Assembly (NCBI GenBank): GCA_025024175.1
Contig: QCXZ01000041.1
Span: 31,553,786-31,617,785, forward strand
DNA: 64,000 nucleotides
Direction: 5' to 3'
Source of the DNA: Rhyzopertha dominica
Lineage: Eukaryota; Arthropoda; Insecta; Coleoptera; Bostrichidae
The position numbers were made by a program, and so were the translations under genes. The notes under the pieces were generated by a model. It did no database searches. It saw nothing but the letters and a program-made list of their open reading frames with translations, and had not been told where the DNA came from. Positions 34,985-48,192 of the stretch are shown here, in pieces (position 1 is the first letter of the stretch; each line of letters starts with the position of its first letter).

Positions 34985-37900
34985 CAGTAAAGTACGTTAT
35001 GCAGTCATACCTAGGTTTGCCTAGGCAAAAACTGAAATTATTAGCGACAATCTTAAGTTTGCCAAACGTGTAGCAGGCAAACTCCGAAATTAACTGATAT
35101 CCCGATTGCAGGCGGCCGAAATGTGTCGCTACGTGTTCGCATATCGCGGTGCGGCGCGAGTTAACAACTGAATTATTATTCTTGGTCTTTAGCTGCAATT
35201 CGGCGGCCCTTGTGTTCAGTTGTGTTTAATCCACGGTAGTAGATAGAGAGGTATACGCACTGCCGTGTGGAGCGGGCCGATTCCGTAGCCAGTCGCGTTA
35301 GAGAGAGATAGAGCATAGTGGGAATAGGTCCGCTTTGCATAAGGCTACTTTACACCGCACGGTGTTGATGTAATCAATTTGATTGCCAAAATTACCTAAG
35401 CGAATAGCAATGGTTTATTTATCTTTCAAAAAGTGTGGAAATTATAAGATTCTGTTGTTACTTGTGCAACATTTTAGAATAGATTTGCTTCAGATAATGA
35501 AAATCTGCTGCAAATTGAATCAATACTTCCAAATCAAGTTGTCAAAATGAAATGTACGCTTTTATTTCTTATATTATACCATCAAAAATGAGGTTTTTAG
35601 CATTTTTTATCTCTAGACATTTTTTTTCTACGACAAACGGTTCTCGTGGTATTAGCAAAAATCCATAAATTTGTAAAATCGTTTTTTTCTAAATAACTCG
35701 AAAATTATTAACTAAACAAAACAATTGCAAGAGTACTTTTCGATCAGAAATTTAATTTTCTATATAATAGCCAAATTTAAAGAAAATGTGTGGACAAGGT
35801 CCAATATTCATTTTTTTGGAAATATTTCGAAAATGTCAAAATTTTGGAAACATTTTTTTAAACACTTTTTGTGAGAAATTTTATTTCCTATCGGATGGTA
35901 TTTTCATATGTGAATATATTAAGTATTTTTTGAGATATTTGTGTAAAACCGGTTTTTTAAGTGACCGTCTTTTTTCTAAACAGTTTGCTGCACCGAAAAT
36001 TTATAGGGACTAATAATACTTGCAATTATACTGAATCACTATCACTAAAAAAAGACAAAAAAATAAATGTTTGCGAAAAGGGTAGTTACCCCACAATTTT
36101 AGGGAAGGGGGCCCTATACCCTACTCATCCCAAAAACATGTTGCTTTGGGTAGTTGAGATTTATATGTATGCCAAATTTCACGTTCATATGTTGTCTTTC
36201 GAAAGTTATCGCGTCCACACACAGGCAGACATACAAACACGAAATAATTGCTGACATTTTGTTTTTGGACGTGTTCGAGCATTTTAAAGTGATTGAGCAA
36301 ATAAAAAATTTTGAAAATTTCTGTCGCGATACAATACTTCCCGTCCGTTGGATGTAGAAGTAAAATTAAGTACAGAAATACAACTACTCTATATATTTCT
36401 TATACATATTATGAGGGTACTACTTATTTCACACTAAACTTCAGAAGTATATCAAATAAGAGTGTTAGGAAAAAAGTGGTGCTTCTGCAGTCAACGTTTA
36501 TTAAAAATACACATACAAGGAGATCTAAAAATTAAAAAAAGTGTAAGTTAGATTCCTTCTTCTTTCTTGCACTTGATTTATCAGTATTTCTGTCATTGTG
36601 CTTATAGTACTATTTAATTCTCATTATAATATAACAATAAACAAAATTTTGAAAGTATTTCTGCTTCGTGTTCTTTACAAGGAAACGAAATAGAATATGT
36701 GTTTGAAAACAATTCATCCACTACATTGTCAAAAACAACACTGTGAATATGTTATTTGGTTAAAATATTTTTTTTAACTGTGAAATGATCTGATTTGTTA
36801 GCCGTCTTCTGGATTTTAAAGTAGTAAGTCTAGATGAAGGACCAGCTGTATCAGAAACATTTATTCGATAAAGATGATCCTTACATGTGGAGCATTTCAA
36901 CGATTTAAATTTTTTGCATATAAAGCTCTATCGGAAGAATTACTGTTACAGTTCGGCACCACACAATACATTCACAGTTTGTTATTTCAAAAAACTTTAC
37001 ACAAATACCACACCGAATGTATGGTTATGCATGCCACTGGCGAGCGCGTTTACTACTATATTGCATCTCTTACTAGACCTATCTCTTCCACACTGACTAC
37101 GAATCTGGGCCGCAGTTGCATACAGTTACCATACGGTCGTGCGTATACCTTTCTATCTACTACCGTGGTTTAACCGTTATTGGATTTGTGACCAAGAAGA
37201 CATATGCAAATATGAGTGACGCAGGTGAAATGAAAGCGAGATTTTTGGAGATACAGATTGATATTAGAGAGTATGTGGAAATCAATAAATTCTTTTTACA
37301 TTCCATCGATAGAAAAGTACGAGGCATTACTTAAAGCAAACTGCCAAAAAAACAACTGTTCGATACCGACATCTTAAACATTACGATGTGTTACTTGTTG
37401 GGGGCATTTAAAAGTTAATTTTGCCATTGTCTGCGCAAGTCACTGAAGTAAATACTATGTGCCAAATGAAGAATTATTTGAGGTGCTAGACAATGCTCAC
37501 AAGGAATGTGGTCATGCTGGAAGAGATATTATAATTAAAGCACTAATAAGGAACAAATATGCTAACGTAACTGGATAATGCTTTACCTGTCACAAGAAAA
37601 AAAAGCATCCAAAAAAAGGAATAGCCTTAAAACCTTTTCTATTCCGAGAAGTAGGGGACCAAATCCAATGTTGTAAGGAACAATTTCTTAAAATCGAAGA
37701 CGTCCCGAAAATAGAAATATCACTTCGCCAAATTAGTAGGCATAGTTCTTCATTTGGAGGGCAACGGTTTTAAAGATGTATCTGTAGTACAAAAAAATGC
37801 GCCACTAACTCTTGTAAATGTAAAAGATTAAAATTGTTATGCAATTCCAAGTGTCACTCTTCGATACCTTGTACTAATAAGTGACATAATTAACACTAAA

Positions 37901-38370
37901 TGTATTGTATGAGAGTCCCTGTATAATATGTACTCTGTAAAAAGTATATCATGTAAAAGTCTTGATTCTACCCCAAGAAACCTCTCTAAGTTTACCTCAA
38001 TATCTTTTCAGTTGGTTTTTTGAATGTGTTTTTTTGCGAATGCCCATTTCTTCTTAAACAACTGATTATACCTCAATAAGTTTTCATTTGTTTTTTTAAT
38101 ATGAAAGTTTATTTTATTTGTGATTGTTCTTTAAGAGGCAATCAATTATTAATACAAATTAATTTGTTTTTCTTCTATCGCAAACTGTGCCTCGTACTCG
38201 TATTTCCGAGTTTGCCTTGATTGCATTGGCAAACGTCAGAATACCGTACAAGAACACAGGCAAAGTCCGAAATATGCAATAATTTCGAACTTTACCTAAA
38301 GTAGGCCGCCAATGCGGACTTTGCCTAGGCAAACCTAGGTATGATTGCATAACGTACTTTGCCGGAAACA
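34985..38370 (+). mobile_element. Inverted-repeat element with KRBA2/Ginger-like integrase relic
   Basis: The ends at 34985-35030 and 38325-38370 are inverted copies (AAGTACGTTATGCA then CATACCTAGGTTTGCC). A second inverted pair lies inside (about 35222-35290 and 37116-37175, TAGTAGATAG then GGTATACGCAC). Coding remains run from 37212 (MSDAGEMKARFLEIQIDI) to 37930: an HHCC-like zinc-binding block (AHKECGHAGRD, YANVTG, CFTCHKKKKHPKKG) and a Cys-rich tail (CKCKRLKLLCNSKCHSSIPC). This pattern occurs in KRAB-A domain-containing 2-like integrase proteins related to Ginger transposons. The integrase core is deleted and frames are broken. The 35350-37050 middle holds unrelated AT-rich sequence. Confidence 0.6.
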
Positions 38371-38712
38371 TGTGCACATACAAACTTTAATAAAACTATA
38401 AGCCGTCGAAGAATTATAAAGTACTTGCAGTATTTCAGTTTAAATGAGTAGTACCACGTACGGGTGCTTGATTTCCAGTTCTACGTAAGAACTTACAGAC
38501 GACAAGCTATAGAGTTTTGCAAATTTAGCGTTTCCAACGCATTCGTTATGTCACTTACAATTGGTATTAGTTTTAGTTTAAACACCAACTTGTATAATCA
38601 CAATAAATATACATTTATGTACAGGTTCCTCACCCATTTGATGGCTTTATTTGAAATGTTTCTAATAAAAGCTATAGCTCCTAAGGGATACTTGATAAAG
38701 TCTTAAAGCATA

Positions 38713-39110
38713 TACAGGGTGTTCACTTATAGAGTTTCTGCCCAAACTTGCATTTTCAAAGTACAACTACTGAATTTTACGTGGGATATTGACTATAAAT
38801 ATATCAAATTATAAGCAATGGACTACTAAAACATTGCACTAAAACGAACGGTACAGTTACCATGCACACCCATTTTATTTTTTTATTTGAAATCTTAAAG
38901 CAAAATGTCCAGAAGGAGTTATTTCTGGACACTCGATAAGGCGATATAACATATCTTTACAGGGTGTTCAGTTTTCGAGTGCCGAATCAAACCTGCATAT
39001 TTTGACACCACTAATAAATTTTTTGACTGATTTTGGTTATAAATCGATTTGTGCGCGATGCATTTTGATAAACATGCTTTCAAATTAACGGCTTCGGAAA
39101 TACAGTAGGT
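38713..39110 (+). repeat. Two diverged direct repeats starting ACAGGGTGTTCA
   Basis: Copies begin at about 38713 and 38960 and share further blocks (AAACYTGCAT, ACTAATAAATTTT-like). A similar start occurs at 29110 and 11989. It is a dispersed repeat family whose nature is unclear. Confidence 0.5.
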
Positions 39111-40849
39111 CCATTTATCGTTCCTAACATTACGATGGAAGTATTAAAAATCATGCGTAAAGTTTTTGTTTATTATTATTTTCGCGAAAAGCCTTCTATT
39201 TTTCTTGTTTTTGCTTATTATTGAATATCCACGTATGCCACTTTCAAACAGTACTAATATCTACTTACTTATCTCCGCTTATACATGGTGTCGCGGTTTT
39301 TTTACAGCAAATTTTATTTTCCCCAATTTTGTTTAAGCAAGTTTTTTCGTATATGCCGCGGTTTTCCTAGGGTTTTGAGAAACAGCTCTAAGCGGGCCCA
39401 ATTTCTGATTTACTGCTATACAATGATATCGGCCACTACTATGACGTCATGTGCTGCAGTTCCCGGTTCGTTAAACTGTCGAAGGTTCCTGGTAGGGTTT
39501 TAAAAATAAAGATTTTACATATCTGCTAAAACACGTGAGGCAGAACACATTTGTTAAACAATTGATTGTTTTCAGGCAACTTAATTAAGTCAGAACGTTT
39601 CACAATGAATGCACCTTCGACATCATTAAAAATTAAGATTGCCAATAATAAAGTTTACGCTCTTTTATAGTAAACGCAAATATTTACTTCTCTGACATTA
39701 AATGACGCGTATGTTAATTCATTAACGAGTAAATGCGTTTGTTTTACAGCTTTGTCTTCCCTCAGATATACGGAAAATTAATGGCAATACAAAATTTCAG
39801 GAAGGCAAAAGAAACATTAGGTGTATGTAAGTAATACTAGTGATTTTCCACCTTATTTCAATTTTTAAGCGTTCTTTAACTTCTTATTCTGTACACGTTC
39901 CTGGCAGTAATGGCTTTCATTTAAAATCCTGTGGACTTTGCGAACGCTATCTCGATGTCGAATTTACGGTAAATCGCCTAATCTTATCATATTGCTGAAC
40001 TACAGATATTTACACTGCGTGTATGATGCGTTTTAATTTTTAGTAGGTAAGCATCTTCCATTCAATAGAATTTTAATGCTGGAACACTTTGCGGTGTACT
40101 AATACAAAATGTTGAAGACGAAACGTTACGCAGCATCAACTTTGCAAGATATTTCTCGTGATTTATGGTACTCGAGCCGCCTCTTCAAACTAATAGAATA
40201 ACGTACACAGTCGAGAATTTCTTAAATTAATCCGCGAGCGGCGGTATCAGCGTGCAACATCTCGAACATAAATTTAATATTCATCCGCTAATGATGATAT
40301 GGGAGCTCCTGCCCTATACGAGATGTCCTGATGTCTCCGGGATTGCTCTACTAAAATCCATTAAGCGCGATTCATTTGGTTCACAACCAGTGGCGCAGTA
40401 GGTGGGTTGAAAGCAAGATTAGTTAAGATTATTTATTTTGCTTACCATGATTTGAAATTTTAAATGTACTAGGAAGTCAAGAATAAAACGTTTATAACAT
40501 AAATTTTGGTGAAGTACCTAACGTACAGTCTAATACCTAAGGAATGCGCGAACGCAGGCCGGAATCTTGCACATATAACTTTTCTTAAAAATTATGCTGA
40601 TTTTTCTGCAATAGCCTAAAAATCCAAGGAAAGTCTAAATCTGTTTTTACTTTATGGGATCGGAGATTATTTAATTGCTTTTACCTTGTCCGAGTTGGGT
40701 TAATTCCATATAACGTTTTAATATGGCAAAATACCCAAATTATCATCTAAAAAATTAGGATTTATCGATTTAAATTTTGAATTTAGTGTCGCGGAGTCTT
40801 TATTATTAATATGCTCTTGCAAAGTAACGCAAAAAAATAATTGTCGTTA

Positions 40850-41420
40850 AGATAGACGAGACATTTTTCATTCTGGGCTCCTTTCAAAATATTATCCATC
40901 ACCCTTCAAAAGGTCACAGGAACATTTTAAGGCCAAATGGCCAGGCGGAAGAACTCATAATTTCTAAATTTGTAGAGAATGCAGTTTTTGAAATATCGTC
41001 TTTGCTCATTTCTATTTGATGAAAACCGCTAAGTCTAGCGTAGTGAATTATTGACAGCGGCCTAATTTATCAATATCATTAATATCCGGTAAAAAATACT
41101 TATCATTGATAGTATTTTTGTTTAAAAAAGTTTTTTTATCGAATGTTTTATTGATTTGTCTCTGGATCTCATCTTTATGGATTTCAGGGTACCTATGTAT
41201 GTTTTAGAATAAATAGGAATTTCGTCAGATGTCAGATATACGTATAAAGTATTTAATTAATGTTAACGGGTCGGATTCATTATAAAAAATATCGGCATAT
41301 TCCACACAGGTTTCGATTATGTCTGTTCTTTCTTCATCGTTTAAGCGGACACAGCTTTTATAAATCTAAATGTAGTTTTTCGTTTCATGGTAAACTCGAA
41401 AGAACTTTTCCCATTATTAT
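40850..41420 (-). pseudogene. Gypsy-type RT relic
   Basis: The - strand carries LNDEERTDIIETCVEYADIF (about 41345-41280), then LPDINDI, SGFHQIEMSKDDISKTAFST and WPFGLK (about 41100-40900). These are the pre-RT and first RT blocks of gypsy-type pol. It is short and full of stops, without LTRs. Confidence 0.7.
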
Positions 41421-41829
41421 AAAAAAACATGTTGCCAAAGCCTAGCCACTTTTCGAAACCATAATGATACATTCTGGAATTTTACAACTGTGAATTATTT
41501 TTTTGCCTTTTCCGACTCTGGGTTCAATGGTAACTGCATTGACATGATTATTTATACTTATTACTGTAATTTAACTATGCATTTAGTGTTATTAAATATC
41601 CATTTCCGAAATATAATTTTGCTTTCAACATTTTGAGGTTATCTAATCCGATTAGTCTCTTGCGACTCTATATAATACAAGGAGTGTTGAAGAAAAATTG
41701 AAAAGGCGGTAGTTTAGAATTCTGAAATTACAATAGAATTATAGAGGAATTAAAGTTATAATCGAACCCAACCTGATTTATTTCTTTTCAAACATTCGGT
41801 TACTATTATTCCAAAAATGAATATGTTAC

Positions 41830-42680
41830 ACCCCTACAAACGAAAACGAGCTATCTTGAACAATGTAATACACTGAGTAAAAATTAACTAGTCCAGAAAT
41901 TAGAAGTGAAACTTTACACACAATAACTAAAATAATAAAAAATAACAATTACCCCGCTAAACTAATACAAAAATCTATAAAACAACAAACAGAAATGCTG
42001 TACAATAGTATGCAATATAAAAAACAAGAAAACACTACAAATATAACATACTTAACCATACACTCCACCCTTTATACAAAAAATGAAAAACCGACAAACT
42101 AAAACCAAACTACATATAAACCAATAAACACAATTAAATATAGTTCTACACACCATTAAAAACAAAAACACAGCTCAATACAGGAATATACACAATATAC
42201 AGTATGCAATGTAAGAATGTAATAAACAATATATAGGACAGGCAGGACAATACCTAAAAAACAGGATACAACAACATAAAAATAATAACTACACTGTTTT
42301 GAAAAAAAAAACATCAATAACTAGCTAATCACACTTTGACTTCGATAGCACCAAAATTTGCTACAGAACCACATAAACGTAAAAGAAAATATTTGAAAAT
42401 GATACATTCATAAAAAAACATAAGCACGTGTGTAAAGACAGGAGAGATATACAAGGACTGCGTAATACCTACAACATATAATTTAGACACAGAAACTATT
42501 TTAACATTTGCTATTCAAATAATTCTAGCAAGGGAATAAACTCCAAGGTACATTTTATAATAATATCAAAATCGTAAATGTCACATTAATTTAATGTCAA
42601 TTTGTCAGACAATATAAAATGTTTAATATTTGAAAAAGATCTAAATAAAAGATCGAAACGTTATATAAACACACAAACAG
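41830..42680 (+). pseudogene. Penelope-like relic with GIY-YIG and degenerate terminal motif
   Basis: At 42225-42300 the frame reads YIGQAGQYLKNRIQQHKNNN, followed by FDFDSTKICYRT (about 42338-42375), the conserved GIY-YIG C-terminal half. Near 42638-42665, TTGAAAAAGATC, a 9-nt loop, GATCGAAACG looks like a decayed hammerhead terminus. The RT is unrecognisable. Confidence 0.65.
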
Positions 42681-43214
42681 CTTATTTACTTTAATATAGT
42701 TATTAGGAGCCTAAAGCTATAAAACTAAACACGAATAATAGCAAAAAGTATCCCACAAAATAAGCATCTGTATCTTATTACAACAAAAAATGTATCGACA
42801 CTTAAGTGAAACATCCTGTATAAGTGAAAATAGTTTCAACCACTATATTTTAAATATAAAATTATGTTCCGTTTACGTACGTACTATAATGGTTAACCCT
42901 GTATAACCAAAGTAGTTATAAAACCCTGTAATAAAATTTTCTTCAAAATTGGATGTATCCAGTACTGACATAACCTTAAAAGCGAGTTACCAGAATATTT
43001 TTGATGATTGTGTATTCATTTTTGATAACAATACGATATTTATTTGATATTCATAAATGTAGGCATCTTCAAAATTCTACAATCGTAAAAATTCAAAGGC
43101 AATTAAAATATAAGTTTAGTCGCAAGCAACTAGTATGTTTAAAACCCATTTTAAATGAAATATCTAAAAAACACACAGCATAGACATGCATTTTAATGTA
43201 TGTTGGTTCTTGCC

Positions 43215-43385
43215 CGTCAGCAAAAAGTGCCGTGGGGGCCTGCTGTCAAATTGAAGTATGCAGTTGCATGCCAATTTGTCAGGCTACAGGTCACTTCCTT
43301 TAGGAAGTAGTTCCCGTTAAGGCAGCTAGGTGGCTTTGTCATCATGTCTGTAATGCTGACAGATGGCATTGCCATCCTAAATTCT
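43215..43385 (+). mobile_element. SINE-like short repeat, copy 2
   Basis: It matches the - strand of 15697-15862 over about 160 bp (landmarks GTGGGGGCCTGCTGTCAAAT, CTTCCTTTAGGAAG, GGCAGCTAGGTGGCTTTGTC, GCTGACAGATG). There is a small extra segment near each end, and target duplications were not identified. Confidence 0.75.
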
Positions 43386-46300
43386 TACTTTAAACACAAC
43401 AATCGATTAAATTAAGTAACAAATTTATTTGGAAGAAAGATATGCATTTAAAGGATGGATGTTACCTTAAAATATTCTTATATGAAACAATTGTTTTAAT
43501 TAAGAAATAAAAAAAATAAACATTCAAATAAAATAACAAGTTTATTTAAAAGTAAAGTATGTCTTAAACTGGAATATTTTTTAAAATTTAACAATCGTAC
43601 ATACATACTTAAGGAAGAAAAGAAATATGAACAGTCGAAAATATAACTAACCGAAAGATGACTATTTTTTGCTATGATGGATATATACAGGAAGTTAACT
43701 AGCGATAATCACCATTTTAATTCATTTGAAATTGAACTTTTTTTATCTAGATCAGATTTGTGTTTGTATAACACGAAAGTTGACAATAAATCTGCAACAA
43801 TCCACCAATCCAGTCTAGAAAGGATTACAGTACTACAAAACAATAGGTAGCGCCTAACAGACATTGCTTAGATGTAATATTTGATTAACATCTTTGCTTA
43901 CTTTTTCTTAGAGTTGCTTATTCTTTGTTTTTTAAGGTATTAGCCAACACGAACGGTAATTTCTTACATTTCTTATTATATCCAAATCTAGGTTTTCGGT
44001 CTGAAATTTTTCATAATACTCAGACCGAATGTACTTGTTCTTGTGAATTCTTAGATTACTTGCTTTAATCATGCGTGCTACCTTTCAAGAAATAACACAT
44101 ACTTTGTTATAGTAAATAGCACATTGCTGCTTATAATACTTATATTTAAAGAGAGGATATTTACACTCTTATTTAACTGTATGTTGAACAGAATTCTCAG
44201 CAACTAATAATGAGGATTCACCGTACGCCACTGAATCCAGCAGTTCGAAGCTTACCTAGGGAATTTAACCCCGATAATTAAATTATGAGTCTAATTTGAT
44301 ATAAGTTAAAACAATGTCTCTGTTTGTCAACAAGGAGCAGATTGTTCAGTGTACCTAATTGCTTTTTGTTGAAAAATAGCTTAAGCTAGTTACTGCAAAC
44401 TTCTGCAAGTTATGGGAGCAATTGTGCGAGTTTTCGTGGCTTTATTTGTTCTCAGATGGCGAGAAGTTTCTTTGGAGAGACAAACGTGTCGAACCGTAAA
44501 GTTCGACATTCAATAATTTCCATAAATTCCAGGCCCGGTCTGTAGCAAGGTATTTATCTCTTTTGTAAATGGCATCAGTTCAAGTAGGTTGCGAGCGCTA
44601 TNGAATATGTCTCGATGTTAGTTTTTTATCTGCAAGTATTGCTTTCATTAATGCTTACATGATCAAAACAACTAAATAATAAGTTGAATGTTTCCGAAGG
44701 TGCACTCGTTGTGAAATTAATTAAATACATTGGAAACATGCTGATTGGTTGTGCTTTCTTTCACGTCTTTTATCAGATTAGTGCTATTTAAAAAATATAA
44801 CTTTTACGTCATATATCGGGAGATACTAATTTAATAAAACTCCCAATTATACCACTTTATGCTCTGGAAATAGTCAAAACGTTTAAACATTTTTCAACAG
44901 CTATTAGAGTAACCGAGATGTTAAATTTGACAACCGCTATGTATATCGAAAACCAATCAAGTTAGCGAAGATTCGTTTGTACTACTGAACGATGCCTTTA
45001 AAGCTGTTATTACTATGGATTACGTTAAAAAATAAGTTAAAACTTTTTGTATTTTAAGTATTTAAATTATGACACTACATTATTTTTATATATCTAGTAA
45101 ACTGCAACAGGTTTCCAATGAAAAATGTACATTAAATTAGGTCTACAAAACGATAAATCTGTCTTCTTTTAAAATTTGTTATAGTTCTGATGGTTTGTGA
45201 AATCCTCCTTAATGGCAAATTAGGTATCGTAATGGCTTCATTAAAAACGCAATAGAAATGTTTTTTATTTAGAGTTAACTGTCACAAGTACTTCTAAGGC
45301 TGTAGCTGCCTACGTTAAAGTGACTGTTAAATTTAAAAGTTTAAAGATGATTACATAGTAGATAGTATTTCAAAGTGCAGAACCGTAGCATTTTTATAGT
45401 TGCATATTGTATTTATTTAATAAATTTTGAATGTTCATAAATATTTTGTAGTATCGATAATATCAATTAATTTCAAGCAAAATACTATTTTCGCTTTTAT
45501 TAATGAAAAAAAACTTAAAAATTTGAACATTGTTTTACAAACTTTATGATCCACTTCCTATTGAAATATATTTACATCACGTCCTTCACACATGCAGCAA
45601 TATTTTTTATAATTTGCAAACCGCACAAGTTTGAATATGCGATTCGTAAGTTGCTGCATTTTACTTTTAAGTATCAACCAATATTTCTTTGCTATCAGTC
45701 CGTTGGTATATACATGTGAATTTCTAAAACCCATCACAAACAGCGAAATTTTCGGTAAAAGAGGTAAACAGGACGGTTGCATTAATTACACTCTTTCTTT
45801 GGTTGCCAATTTCAAACTAAACATAGCCAATCTAAAGTATAACATATGTCTTCACTTCGTCAAGTAGACCGTGCCATTATTTATGAAACTTATCGTCTCT
45901 TCACTCCTAATCTTGTGTACAATATAATACATGCATCAAAATTTTAGTGATAATCATACATAAGCTGCAAATTCGCAGGATTTGTTCTGCCTGTGTAAGA
46001 AGTGTGTTGCATTTTGAATAAAACAAATACGAATATTCGTTCTCTAATAAAGCGAATAGGTACATATATAATAAACAAATATATTCAGTTTCCCACATAT
46101 TCAACTATCGAACACGAGGTTTTCAAATTTTGACAGCACCACTTTGATGGACCAGCACCGACTGGCACTACGACGTATGTTTACGACGAGAAAAGCTATC
46201 ATCGGCTTCATTGACCCTTTTTTTATGAACTCCTGTTACATGATCGGTATTCATAATTTCTAGTTTAACTCCTCTCTTTCATTTATTCAAAACAATAGCA

Positions 46301-46431
46301 CGTCTGCCTTTAGTTAGAGGTATAGTCGTTTTTATAGAAAATGTTTCATCTTGTGTTGCAATTTAACACACTCCAACATAAACGAGGTGTATTATTAATT
46401 AAGCCGTTTTACTCTTAATTATTTTACCTAC

Positions 46432-46628
46432 CTGCATCTGTGCATTTCGATGTCTCGAAGAAGTTTCGAAACGCATAAAGACGAGAGGCGCAAGTTTATT
46501 TAAGACGACGGTTCTGATTATTTTTGGCACTGCGGCTCCTCTGACTCCTCTGTGGTAAATATTCAGCGTCACCACTGAAAGTCCCGAAGCAAATGAAACG
46601 AGACATATGCTAACGCCGTAGTACATAC
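46432..46628 (-). CDS. nAChR-type subunit, exon with TM3
   Basis: Acceptor TTTCAG before 46628 and donor CAG|GTAGGT at 46432/46431. The frame reads MYYGVSICLVSFASGLSVVT, then LNIYHRGVRGAAVPKIIR and LAPLVFMRFE. The order TM3 helix, LNxHHR-like, P-x-I/VR, and a Leu-rich amphipathic start of the cytoplasmic loop is diagnostic of nAChR subunits. It starts in phase 1 and ends in phase 0. Upstream exons (ligand-binding domain, TM1, TM2) were not found in the window. This is a cation-channel subunit of the neuronal membrane type; which subunit cannot be decided. Confidence 0.8.
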
Positions 46629-47559
46629 CTGAAATATAAAAAGACAAGGTGTTAATGTTTATTACACACAAAAATACAAGGTGTCCAAAAACGAATAAGC
46701 TATACGTTAACAGTAGCATCCTTGGGTCTAAATAAGCTGAAACAGGCTAACCTATCTTAGAGTCAATTCATCTCCTTACCAAGTTATTGCCCGTCAGTTG
46801 TTTTTCTTTTAACTTGAGAACTTAAGATATATATTCAAGTTTTGAATACAGTTTTAAATATATGTGGTATTCAGCATCGCAAAGCAGGAAGTGGCCATTT
46901 CCAACTGAAAAAATAACTTGTACAAAAAGTTACCATCCTAGAGTTTTGCGTTTCTGTATAAGGATTTTGCTATGTTCAGATACTATACTATATGTAGTAT
47001 TATTTAAAGAAACATCTAAGCATCTAACACATGGTTGCGAGTACGGCGTTACCGCTATTTAGCGGCCAGCGCTGTAGATTCGCAACCATTATCAGGACAC
47101 TAATAATTCTTAGGCTGAAGGATAGATGGCGAGGCAATGAGGCATTAGGACCGTTTATCAATTTATCATAGGCGCAATTTATCCAAGGTTCTCGAACTAA
47201 CGCGAAGGTCGTTGAATAAAATTAAAGGAAGCTACCCTCTACTGTAACAATAAAGTGTTGGTCTTGGCGGTAGCCACCCGTAATAGTGATTTGAACTGGT
47301 GGTGTTTCAGATCAGTGAATATCACTACTTAGTGTGTGAATAAGGAAATCCGCATTGTTCAATCCCGTAAGCGCGCTGAATAAAAGAGCGTTCGAGGGAA
47401 GTAAATATTTATTGAACAAAGTGCACGTTCGTGTTACTCGCTATATGGCTTTTATAACAACAACTGCTACATAACAACGCGCAAAGGCCGTCCTCGATCC
47501 AGAATGGGGTTGGATCGCCACATTCATGCATTGTTGCCAACACTTCCCCTTGAGACAAC
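46629..47559. other. Intron or intergenic sequence
   Basis: No further receptor exon was recognised, although upstream exons must lie in this direction. Nothing else is identifiable up to the copia scrap. Confidence 0.4.
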
Positions 47560-47934
47560 CCCTGGATCCTTTGTCGAAATCTTCACTAACCCTCGCAACG
47601 ACCCTTGCCTTCCATTTTACCAGAATGCCATCGCTGCCATACTTGTACCGTAGTACGAATCGACTTCCAATCACCTTCCACGTGGCGGGTCTGTCCACCA
47701 GGGCCCAGTTGCCCTTCGTGAGTGTGGATGTCACCTCGCTCGGAAAAGAGAAATTAGGCTCGCTCTTATCATCTTTGCTTAGCGTCTGGTATATTTTCGC
47801 AGGTCTTCCGGGTCGCCCAGATCTTCGGATCCTAGGTCTAGCAGGACCCCGTCTATCTGTCATGACCTGGTGCATGCTCTCTTTGCATTCACCAACCATT
47901 TCCTGTTCACCTTTTGGAGGAAATCTGTTGTGTT
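47560..47934 (-). pseudogene. Copia RT N-terminal fragment
   Basis: The frame reads RPRIRRSGRPGRPAKIYQ, then WALVDRPATWKVIGSRFVLR and DGILVKWKARVVARV, the linker and first RT block of copia. It breaks off at about 47560. The upstream side is cut by the 3' LTR of the adjacent gypsy element. Confidence 0.7.
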
Positions 47935-48184
47935 TGGTTCAAAACACGAGATTAACGTAAACTTTTATTGTCTAATCAAGTGAAACATTACTGCACTGAT
48001 GAGCTGTAATGACAGCGAAATAGTACTATCTGCAGTTGGTTGAGGTGTAGACAGCACAGCATAGACATGCATTTTATTAGTTATATCTGTTTTAAGATTA
48101 CAATAACATCCGCCGCCTTATCTGACGTTTCTCTGCCCTCGCCTACTCGCGCGTTCTCGCACGGCTCGATACACCACTACACAT
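47935..48184 (-). repeat. 3' LTR of a gypsy-type element
   Basis: Directly after a polypurine tract (AAAACGGGAGA on the - strand, 48185-48195) the sequence TGTAGTGGTGTATCGAGCC begins and runs about 250 bp. It includes an AATAAA near its end and finishes in ACAACA, after which copia coding begins. TG...CA ends and the polypurine tract identify it. The 5' LTR is not in the window. Confidence 0.65.
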
Positions 48185-48192
48185 CTCCCGTT

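Larger units (their letters stand above)
31086..46431 (-). other. Large intron of the receptor gene (15.3 kb) with transposon remains
   Basis: It is bounded by donor GTAGGT at 46431 and acceptor CAG at 31086. Identified contents are listed separately: Penelope pieces, MITE, Ginger-like relic, tandem repeat, gypsy RT relic and SINE-like repeat. Stretches 31100-33690, 39110-40850 and 43390-46430 show no recognisable gene or repeat. A short frame at 32711-32923 has no clear similarity. Confidence 0.6.
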
